Assembly (NCBI GenBank): GCA_911728435.2
Contig: OU452201.1
Span: 3,844,001 to 3,908,000 of the forward strand
DNA length: 64,000 nt
DNA from: Apoderus coryli
Lineage: Eukaryota; Arthropoda; Insecta; Coleoptera; Attelabidae
Reading direction: 5' to 3'
Below, piece by piece: positions 48,501 through 60,500 of this stretch. A program made the position numbers and the translations under genes. The stretch's first letter is position 1. Each line of letters opens with the position of its first letter. The notes below the pieces were generated by a model. The model did not search any database, was not told the origin of the DNA, and was given only the letters and a program-made list of their open reading frames with translations.

Positions 48501-51500
48501 TATATTTTTCTGTATGACCCTGTATATGGTTTTTTTAATTTATTCTACACTTAACAACAGTATATTTAATAACTAGACAATTAAATTTAATAACTACCTA
48601 CTGAAAGTTGAAACATCCCTGTCAATCAACTGTGAGTGTAAAATATCTTTCTTTTTTTCGAAAACCGTTTACTGAAAGTGGCACTGAGAAATATGCTATA
48701 AAATCATTATGGTATTTTACAGCATTGTACGTAAAACTTCTTTTAAATAATGCAGATTTATGCTGAGGCATAGTAAGAAGATTCCTATTTTTCAAGGGCA
48801 CATTATGAACCTCATCTCTGATTTTTTTAGACAAGCAAAAACAACCTGCGTCATCAAATTTCACTCTATTCTCTAATGATAATAGAAAATCCCATTTGAT
48901 GCATACTGTTTTGCGGACATAGTATAAAGGGGAGCACCAAAGTCGGCTGTCATTGGTTCTGAATAGGTAGTTTCGTATATACAAAAAAATAGTTTCCGTT
49001 CAAAATATTGCAAAATTTACAAAACAATATTAAGAAGAGTTTAGTTTCTCCACATACAGAAATTTGGCAATAAAATATGTATAATAAATAATACTGTAAT
49101 TCTGGCACCACGACAATATAGTTTTATACTAAACGGCTGTTAGTCTTACGGAGTTTATGTGTATCGTGAGTACACCTACCTTATAGCAATCCAAACATAC
49201 GACAAAGCCACATTTGCCACAAGCCCAATGAAAATTAAACAATGTTGTCTCACACACATCACACATTTCTCGTACGCCTTGGACCACACGCTTCCACGCG
49301 ATCACTTTATCTGGAAAAATTAAAATCAAATTAAAAAACCATAACGAACAATGTTAGTTATACAGGGTGTCCTACGGTGGCAACCCATTAGATTATTTCA
49401 GAAACTACTTCGAATTGAATTTTGAAAATGTCAGTGTCTATATTGTCCAATATGCTCTACTCAAATAATATAATAGCAACGGCATAGCACTTCCGGTTAT
49501 ACCGGAAGTTGATGGCAACTTTGTTATTTTAAATGGAACACCCTATATATTATTACATTTTTGGATTCTAAATAAGATTTCAGATATATTTCATGTATCA
49601 TGTCCTATACCTAACGTCAGCCGTTTTTGACTTATATCAAGATTTATGTCAAAATCGACAGTTTAGGGCTCGATAAGAATTTTGTTTTTTCCTTGTAAAT
49701 CAGTATTTAATAATTATTTTGCAGGAATTTTCTTATCAGGTGGGATCTTCTTTTTCGAATTGACAAGACATTTTCTGATTAGTTTATACAGGGTGGTCAA
49801 AAAATTATATTCAAAACGGTTCAAGAAAAACAGTTGAAAGTCAATTTTTTCAAATGGAATGGGTATATTATCATTATTTTATCTTCTTTAGCATTAAAAA
49901 ATAATGCAATTTTGTAATAGGTTATCATTTTCTAAAATGCATAGTTTTCGAAATATCGTCATTTTAAATTTTTCTGCAGCGCCTACCGTTGTCTCTCTGG
50001 AAGCTAGCTAATTAATTTAGTTAGCCATGAAATTATTGTCATTTTAACGTCAAACTAAACGTCAAATTAATAAAAATGAAAAATACTTATTGATATTATA
50101 AATTTATTATTAATTCATGGAGAATAAAATAAAGTGATTAATATCACCCGTAGAGTATTTAACGAGAGAAACCCCCATTTGCTAACGATGACTAGAGAAA
50201 TTAGGAAGAATTTTGAGAAATCATTTAGAGCAGGTTGGGAGGTATACAAATCAAGTATTACAACGAACTAAGACTAAAATTTAAAATAATACAGCAGAAA
50301 TGAGCAGAAGATTAAACTATATAAATTTTCAACTAAGAAAAGTTAATCAACTAACGATAACAAAACTAATTTAATTGTTCGATATGACCCCCATTTAGTC
50401 TTAAACACTTATTTACCCGTTCAATAAATTCACTCATGACAGCTCGTGCAATTTAGACTGCAGGTAAGGCTTCGAATGAAGTTCGGATGCGTCCTACTAA
50501 TTTTACTTTTGAATTAATTAGGGTGGAATACACCTTTTGTTTAATTGCACCTCAAACATCTAGCTTCCAGAGAAAAATTTAAAATTACGATATTTCGAAA
50601 ACTATGCATTTTCGAAAATGATACCCTATTATCAAATTGCATTATTTTTTAATGCTAAGGAAGATAAAATAATAATAATATACCCATTCCATTTGAAAAA
50701 ATTGACTTTCAACTGTTTTTCTTGAATCGTTTTCAATATATTTTTTTGACCACCCTGTATAAACTAATCAGAAAATGTCTTGTCAATTCGAAAAAGAAGA
50801 TCCCACCTGATAAGAAAATACCTGCAAAATAATTATTAAATACTGATTTACGAGGAAAAAACGTAATTCTTATGGAGCCATAAACTGTCAATTTTGACAT
50901 AAATCTTGATATAAGTCAAAAACGATTGACGTTAGGTATAGGACATGATACATGAAATATGTCTGAAATCTTATTTAGAATCCAAAAATATAATAATATA
51001 TAGGGTGTCCCCTTTAAAATAACAAAGTTGCCATCAACTTCCGGTATAACCCGAAGTGCTATGCCGTTGCTATTATATTATTTGAGTAGAGCATATTTGA
51101 CAATATAGACACTGAAATTTTCAAAATTCAATTCGAAGTAGTTTCTGAAATAATCTAATGGGTTGTCACCGTAGGACACCCTGTATACTCATTGACAGTT
51201 TATACGCGACCAATCAAGGTTTACCCTAAATTATAGGTACTTTAAAAAGATTAAATTTCGCTAAACAACATTTCATTATAAATCTACAAAAACTTTATTT
51301 TTATTTATTTTCGAGCATATTATACTAGTAACGATGTTAACGTAGCCCCTTTCAAAACCATAGATTCCAATGCATTAAGGTTAGAATCTATTCTTATTCA
51401 AAATTTTTTTTCCTTATTTTTCGTGAACCATATATTTATAATTTTTTGGATATTATTATTGGGGTTTTTGGTTTGTATAAACAAAAAAGTTAAATAAATT

Positions 51501-54500
51501 TCTTTTTTATTTCACTTTTGTTGTTAATACGAATCAAAAACCCCAATAATTCTTTGGATTCTAATTGTATTTGTCATAGATATTCCATAGATCATTTTTC
51601 CTAAGTCAATTATCAACAACATTTAAACATAGCAAAATCCAATTAAGAGTTAGATATATCATGTCAAAAAATTAATTACCTTCTGATAAATGTTCGCCTT
51701 GGGCTTCCTTTTCCTGAACGAGCAGATCACAAAAATGATCACCAACTTGTCGTAATAAAAAACGGGACGTATCCAAATCTAAATCACCAGGTGGCTTATC
51801 AGGATTTGGCAACCATAATTTTATATCCTCCTATAAGAGAAAATTAATTAATGTAACAGAAACTAGACCCATAATATTTCCAAATTTCTGCCATAGAAAA
51901 TTTGGAAGACTTACCTCTAAAGCGTCCTTATGTGGATCACTAAATCCAGCAATCGCTAATTGCCCATTCTTCGTGTACCTCAACCGACGAAAGGCGTAGA
52001 AACGACAAAAAATGTTTGGCATATTTTTCGATCGCTGATTTGGTGACCATCTACATTCTCGACACTTTGCTAATTTCGGTGCTACCTGAAAACATAAACT
52101 TATTAGATATTTATTAATAATAAACAAACTTTACCTTACTACTAACCTCAAAACACGGTCCGTCCTGTAAAAAAGTCTCACCAGTCTTCTTCAATTGGCC
52201 CACAGGTGGTTTTCTGAAGGGGTCGCGCTGGGGCTGATCGTCTTTAATTTTTTTCGCGCGCGGCTCCTCGCCCTTGTCGTTTTTTGAACTCTTCGGTCGT
52301 CTCCCTCGCTTCCTCGGTTCCTTACCGTTACCGTTCCCACCACCACCACCACCACCTTGTGACGATGATGAGGATCCATTATTCGCTTTTTTCACACCAC
52401 CACTGTTCGACACAGTTGTACTCGCTCCTGAATCACTATCCTTGTCGCTACCACTCTCCTTTTCACTGTCGCTACCACTTTCGCTTACTGTAACTTTATC
52501 GCTTTTCCGCTTATCGATGTTTGATGATGAAGACTTCTTCACTACACCACCGCCTTTTTTCCGTTTAACTTTCGGCGGTTTTCGTTTGGGAGGACTTTTC
52601 CTCTCCTGATCGGAACTAGAAGAATCATCACCGCCTTTATTACTTGGATCATTAGGATGTCCATTTAAATTTGTGGACTCTTTACCGTTCTTGCGATTAA
52701 CTGTTGACTGTTTATTTTGAAAATGTTTATTACTCTTATTGATACTGTTCACTGCCATACTGCCGACATTGTGTATTGAATGTACTGGTGATTCTTTTAC
52801 AGTGCTACTGCTAGTGCTGTTATTATTATTGTTACTTGGTACTGGGCTACTGTTATTTCGTATGTTTAAGGGCAGCGTAACACAACTACCTGATCCGACA
52901 ACACCAGTTGTATCTTCAACGTCTTCGCCAGTATGTCGTTGTAGCCAAGCCTTTTTCAAATGCCTTACTGGATAACTCGTATTACCACTATTGTTACTAC
53001 TTGAACCAGTACTATTACTTGGATTATTTGAGGATTTTTGTGGGCCAGGGCTGTTTGACTTTTCCGAATCGATTATGGACGGTGTCAAGTTGGTTGTCTT
53101 GATAGGAGTACCGGGAGATTCATCACTGGCGGGTGGTCCAGGCGTAACACTAGCTGGCGGCGTTGGAGTACTCGCATTACTTAAGCATTGCACAGCCATT
53201 TGTAGTACTGGACTAGCGCTGCTAGGTGGAGCTGTAATTTAAAATGAGTACTTTAAGGCTTTCAAATGTTCACAGGGATTTATTATATCATTACAAGATT
53301 TGTCTAATCTTTAATTGGAAAGAGTTAAAATTAATTGATATTGTCTTTGAACTCACCTGGCATGGACGGGGATTCACACTCGATTATTGGTACAGGTGTC
53401 ACACTGAGGTCCGGCAGATTCTCAGTTAAGGTAACGGGTGATGATGTCAAAACAATACTTGAAGTGGGCGTCCGGTAGGCCGCCGTATTGACTACAGTCG
53501 TAATCGTAGTGGCCGCACTAGCTATTAGTGGACTTGGTTCACTGACTCGTGCTAATTGTGGAGTGCCATTCGTCGAAAACGACGTGGGACTATCTATTCG
53601 ACGTTTCTTAACGTCTAAACACACTGGCGTTATACTTGATTTCCGTTTCGGGGACATAGGTTGCTGGTGCTGCTGTGGGTTGTTGTCGATATTTGGTGCT
53701 TGCTGTTTGCTACTTACTCCTAAATCCAGAGGTTGTGTTTGAACTTGGTGTTGTGGCATACCTAGTAATCAAATTATCGAATATGAAATTTTCTGTCATT
53801 TAACATTAATCGATTTAAGACACAAATAAAACAACGTCTACTCCACCAAAATATTTATATATTATTATGCAATCAGCATGCAGCGCCAGACATGTTTCGG
53901 AACATTAAGTTTCCATCATCAGTGGCTCAAAATAAACAGTCACGCAGTCATTTAGTTAAAGTCAAACAGTATGGCATGGACTATATAAACGTATACAAAC
54001 TGAAAGTGTTATAGCTCTTAGACATGAGAATATTTTAAAACTACTATGTATAAACTTACCATTTAGTGGAAATTATTTGAATAAAATATTATAAAATTAA
54101 AATATAAAACATTTTCTTATTGAAGAAGAAACTCAAAAAATTTTTGTTGTCAAAGTATATAAAATTTAGTCATTTTTATAGTTTCTTTTTGTATATCAAG
54201 GTTCAGTTTAAATCTTTATGAAAAATAGAACTTTCGAGAAATGGTAAACAGATTAATATAAAAAGTTGTGTAAATCAAACTGGACAGTAGGTACATGACA
54301 GGATAGCAAAGATTGGACCAGGTTTGCTTGTATTTGTAAAAGATATTGTGCAGGTATGTTGTTGAATGTGTTTTGGAAGTGAGTGAACTGAGTATTGTAA
54401 ACAACTTGATTTGTGGCATATGGCAAATGACCCGATACTCAGTTCACTCACTTCCAAAACACATTCAACAACATACCTGCACAATATCTTTTACAAATAC

Positions 54501-57500
54501 AAGCAAACCTGGTCCAATCTTTGCTATCCTGTCATGTACCTACTGTCCAGTTTGATTTACACAACTTTTTATATTAATCTGTTTACCATTTCTCGAAAGT
54601 TCTATTTTTCATAAAGATTTAAACTGAACCATGATATACAAAAAGAAACTATAAAAATGACTAAATTTTATATACTTTGACAACAAAAATTTTTTGAGTT
54701 TCTTCTTCAATAAGAAAATGTTTTATATTTTAATTTTATAATATTTTATTCAAATAATTTCCACTAAATGGTAAGTTTATACATAGTAGTTTTAAAATAT
54801 TCTCATGTCAAGAGCTATAACACTTTCAGTTTGTATACGTTTATATAGTCCATGCCATACTGTTTGACTTTAACTAAATGACTGCGTGACTGTTTATTTT
54901 GAGCCACTGATGATGGAAACTTAATGTTCCGAAACATGTCTGGCGCTGCATGCTGATTGCATAATAATATATAAAGATTTTGGTGGAGTAGACGTTGTTT
55001 TATTTGTGTCTTACACTTTCAACTCCTCTCGAAGATGGATTACTTCAGAAAATATTAATCGATTTGTTGTTAATATAAATGAAGTTTTCCGTTAAATAAA
55101 TAAATTGTTTAACCAGACTAACACAAGAACCGAAATTTAACTTACCAGGGGGTGATATGCTACTGTAACCCGGATGCGTTCTTGGTAACGGTGCGGATGC
55201 AGCCATCGGTGGTGATGTGCCTGGTTGATTACACGGTATTCCACTACCATATCGATGATGGTCGAAACGGCTGTCAATAGTAGTTGTGCGCCGACTGCTG
55301 TGCGCTGGTGGTGGTGGACAACTCATCGACATCGATACATTATTATTTGTACTTAAATTTGGCGGTTGTTGGTATTGAGACGACAACTGTTGATAGGGCG
55401 ATGGTGTGACTGAGGATAGGGGCGGTTTGGGTAGCGATTGCATAGGAACATTATTGGTTTCGTGCTGTTGCATTTGTTGATTTTGCGGTTGGGACGACCG
55501 CGACACCGGTACAACACTGGCCACCATACCAGCAGACGGTTTACCGTAGATGTGATGTGGTGCCGGCGAGGACACTTTTGGTTTCGAATTTACCATTGTG
55601 GGTGTTGAAGGGGACGATATGGGGTAGGGGGATGATGCAGCAGTCGTCACCGAATGGAAAGTGTAAGTCGGTTTACCTGAAATAATTTCAGTTAATTATT
55701 ATAAAAGATAATTCGGAATTTCCAACAAAAAATAATATAAAACGTGCAACTATAATTGCCATACCTGAGGAAGGGAAAATGATAGCTTGTCCCGTATCGA
55801 CAGCCCTATACCGGAGTTCCGGAGATGCATGCGTTTGCGCATGTGGTGACTGCCTCTGATGGTGATGTGGACTGGGCAACTGCTGTACCATTTGCCTTCC
55901 TGCATTACCGCCACTATGTTGTTTCCCCATATTCTGACTCTCAGCATGGTGGTGGGACTGTTGCGCTAAATGATGTGGTGACATATTTCTATATTCGTAC
56001 ATTGCAGCCTTTGGTGCACTAACTGGCCCACCAGTTGTTGGTGACATGTAATGACTCATCATATCGTTGCGCAATTTCGGACTGGGACTGTGTGCTATTG
56101 ATACACGCGCCTCCATATGGTTTGGATTTTTTGTATCGTGTTTCACTATTACTGAATTCTTCATTTCTCCAACGAGTTGTGACGTATTATCAATTGGACC
56201 ACCTGTCTTCGTCACTATCAATCCACTACTCGTCGATGTTTTATGTAACAGTTGGTCTTTAGTCTTTGGTTCGAAAAAGGCGGTTTGTGGATTACACACG
56301 GGATAACCAAACATGTTCAACTCTGTTTTCATTGATGGATGCATAGATGCTACCAATTTTTCACCACTTTTACCACTAGCTCCACTTAATCTACTATGCG
56401 CTGGTGGAGGTGGATACTCAGACTTTCCTCCACCACTACCACTTTTTTGCACTTGCCCATAATATGGTCGATGGTCTCTAGTATCCACTCGTACAGCTGC
56501 AGCTAGATGTCGCTGTTGCTGTTCTCTTTGGCTATGTAGGTCAACTTTTCTATCGTCCTCCGATAAACTCGTTCGGACTGGTTGGGGTGGTACACGAGAT
56601 CCAATCTGGTTCCACGCTTCACGTTTTTGTGGCGCCGCTTGACGCAAGCTTTTTTCAAAATGATTGTGTAGTGCCTGCGCCTGTTCCTGGCGTACTTTCT
56701 CTTCACGTTCACGCTCTTGGCGTTCCCGTTCCTTTTCCATTTTATCGCGCTCCTGTCGTTCACGATCTAACCGTTCCTTTTCTTTTTGTTGCTTCTCCAT
56801 TTCCTGCGTTTGTCTGAAAATGATATAATTACATAAATAAATCTGTCATATTCACAATAAACATAAGTTTCCCTTATTACATATGTCAAAAGATAAATAC
56901 CTCATTATACGTTCATGTCGATCACGATCCTGCAACATAACGCGCTCCACCATCATCTCATCTGCGGCAGTGTTGCCGTGAGGTGTGTTTCCACTACCAC
57001 CCAACAAATGGTGGGCCCCACTCGGCAAACCTGGATACCGTTGCTTCCACAGTATGTCCGTGAACGGTGGATGGTAGAGGGCTGCGTGTGGTGGTAAATG
57101 ATGTGGATGTGTCATCGGAATTAGGGCGGCAGCAGCTGATGACGGGGGTGGCACAGCACTGGGATAGAGGGCAGTTTGCGGCGGATGGTTATTGGATGAC
57201 ACTGAAGGCGCTTGGGGGCCAGATGAGGCCGGTGTGTTCGGATGAGACATTAGCAGAGACTGAATGTTCAAAAGTCAATACTTATTACTCATACGTCTTA
57301 TTCAAACGGATTTATAAACTACTTTTATTTTTATGCAAAACAGGAAATATTATGTGAATCCTGGCTTCCAATCTTTCTAAGGAGCTCAATGCGTCAGACT
57401 CATGCAGATATGCATATTATGACGAATAATTTGCCGCTATACGAATTATAATGGTTTACTGAATCACAAACATGTTCCACTATTGAACAATTCGCTTTGT

Positions 57501-60500
57501 TGATAACTTTACCAACTATTTCATCACAGATTTATAACTTTTCGATATATTAATAATAATGTTAATAACCTTTACCTGATGTTGAACGCTATGTATGTGC
57601 CTGATTTGCGGCTCCTCTAGTAAATAACCAGGGTCTCGCCAAACACGCAGTTGATCCTGCTGTTGGTGGTGGTACTGTTGTGATGATAATTGATTACCGT
57701 TGCTACCACTACTACTATTCGGTATGAATAAGGGTGACCGTGTTGCCGGTTGTATTAGTGTATTCGCCGATGACGATGATAATGACGTGTTAGGTTCGTC
57801 AGTTGAACTTAACGCACTGGATCTTTCGGATAAACAAATTAATCTAATTAAAAATATTAATAATCAAAATAGACGAACTAACACACAATTTTTTTTAATA
57901 CGAAATAAACACAAAGAGAATTATTTTAATAAATTTTCAGATAAGTTGTTCAGATAGGTATAGTTAAGAGTTTTATTTTCGTTTTTATATTAGCGGATTA
58001 GATAATGTTTCAAGTTACATTTCTGAAGGTCCACCATACAACAAAATGTCAAGAGAGCAAAATGTGAATTTATGTAAATTTAAAGGTCATAGAATCCTCT
58101 ATATTTCGACTTTTATTGAAGTCTAATATTTGCCGCAATAATCGATTTTTGGGGCCGGCACTTACATATTTTCTTCCCAAAGTTGTATTTTTGATATATA
58201 AGTATAAGTTAACATTTTCAAGTTCAATATTTATTAATTCTACAAATTGAAATATTTCTTCAGAGATTACTTAATTCTTTATTAATTGTGTACAGGGTGA
58301 TCACGTATATTTTACTAATAGCATTTTTTCTGAATCGTCACATTATGGTGCCACAAAAAATGTCGTATGTCAATCCATTGTCAAAAATGGAACATCCTGT
58401 ATTTTGTTGTCTTAATCTGTAGGGCTTTTTATTCTGAATCAGTTTTCGAACAAAATGCATTTTTGCAGCTGTGGCAGTACTGATTGTTTTTATCAAAGTT
58501 GCCATGGACATGAAAAAAAAAATAAGTTGATCTGTTTGACAGTGAAATTTAATTTTGTTCATAATTTGATATATTATTTAGTTATAATGACATATTCAGA
58601 GATTCTGAGGTATAAAGATAGCCTTCCACAGCTGCGAAAAATGCATATTGTTCGAAAACTACTAAACATAACCTCAATAAAGCATATATATTTGAAAAGA
58701 CAGGATGTTCCATTTAAAATAACTAATCATACCTATGTCAAAATTTTGACAATGGATTGACATACGACATTTTTTGTGGCACCATAATGTGATGAAATGT
58801 TACAACTTTGCTAATTTAAACTATACTGTGTGATCAAAATTAACGGAGATAGCTATTGAGTAAAATATACGTGATCACCCTGTACTTAAATTAAAGAAGT
58901 AATCCATCTCCGCCACCACAGTAGAGTGTAATATAAATTACAAATAAAAACACAGACGGCGTCTACACAACAAAAATACATCAATACAGGGACGTGTTTC
59001 GTAGAAAAATCTCCATCAACAGCCTTCTACTAACGTAAAAATTGTGCCAACGGCAGAGCTCTTAACTGACTAAACGACAATTAACTAATTTTCATAATAA
59101 AAACCTTAATTTGCTTCTTTGCTCTTTTGGGGTTTATCACTTTTTGGATTTATGCTGAAGATGACAATCAAATCAAGATGGCAACTAACACCTGTCACGG
59201 CCAATCGCGAACATTTTTATTTTTATGAATGAAGCAAGCAATATGCAAAAAGAATATTCACAAGTCCTTCTATACTGAAAATAATCATTGACTCTGTCGG
59301 CAAAGCATGCATTGTTAGCGACAGAAGTCCGTATAGAGGATATTTTAAGAATTTTGACAACAAAGTAGACTTGTAGCGGGTACCCTAATTAAGTAGAGTG
59401 TTTTCGCAAGGCTTGAGTTTAAAGCGAAAAACTATTAACTTATAAGAAGCAATAGATATCGTACATACAAATTTGATGAAAAAAGAGCCTTGGCCTTGGT
59501 AAATGTATTTCAAGTTAGTAGACTTTACATTATTTGTCAGGAATAAAAATATTTATTATTTATATTAAGTATTTGGACAAAATTTAATACCGACCTAATC
59601 GCCAGACATAATTTATTAGCACAGTTTTTTATACAAATGCATTTTCAAATTTAGTGCATGTAAGCATATAAATAAATTTAACGTAGGTAATTTTAAAATT
59701 TGGCAAAAGTTCAATGTTAGAAATAATTTTATATATGTATGCTGCTATTCTGCGTTTATAAAAATTAATTCATTTTAAACACACTTAAGTTAATTATGTT
59801 AAGTTATATCAGAAAAAATCTAAATTAGTTAAATGTTACTGACCTGGATCCTGAGCGTTCATCACCGCTACCCGAACGCAGTGAACTCACACCAGAGTCG
59901 CTGCGATCGTCTGCAAAACGTAATAGTGACACTGATGTTTCGGAGGTGTAGTCCATCCTGCTAAAAGGCGAGGATGAAGACAGTAGTCCATCATCGTCAC
60001 CTACAAGAAGAAAAACGTTACTTAAAACCCGGAGAATACCTACTATTTGAAAAAACGCTATTCTTTAGTAAGAAAAATTCCTTTGCCTCAGTTACAGGTG
60101 TAATTTAACATCATGACTCTTCAAGAGTAGCAAATACTTAGAAAATGAACATCATAGGCAAATAGTCAGGTACAGATTTATTTTTAAAAGAAAACCTTAC
60201 TTATTTAGGTACATGTTTTTTAATTTAGAATCTAATACTCGCAAATTTATCTTGTTGCTATATAAGTACGTTAATATACTAGGAATTTAAGCGAGAGGAG
60301 TAATAGAAATAGATGAAAACTGGACAGTGGTCTTAAAGTAGACAGTTATTTTTCGTTTGATCTAAAAGTCCTCCTAGACGGTAATAAATGTGAAAGTTTT
60401 CGTAGGTAAGTATACCAAACTTTTTGTTGTCCTGTAGTGCAAATATCAATCAACAAAATGAGAACATATAAAATTATGAAGAATTAAATAGTAAAATATT

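Larger units (their letters stand above)
53818..55012. mobile_element. Near-perfect 1.2-kb palindrome with ribozymes
   Basis: Two arms of about 580 bp (53818-54397 and 54433-55012) are inverted copies with only a few mismatches. They are separated by about 36 bp that can itself pair partly around CATATG. The outer edges share AAGACACAAATAAAACAACG. Each arm carries one hammerhead motif. Small open frames on either side of the centre are mirror images and not genes. Hammerheads are typical of Penelope-like element ends, so this may be an inverted pair of truncated Penelope-type copies. No reverse transcriptase or GIY-YIG coding is visible. It lies in a Kdm3 intron. Confidence 0.9.

Noticed and set aside
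52274..53242. Plus-strand open frames over Kdm3 exon 8
   Set aside because: They are antisense to Ser/Pro/Lys-rich codons of Kdm3, and their low-complexity Leu/Phe/Pro content reflects that.
54216..54614. Two identical small proteins on opposite strands
   Set aside because: They are mirror images caused by the palindrome 53818-55012. Composition and lack of homology give no support for coding.
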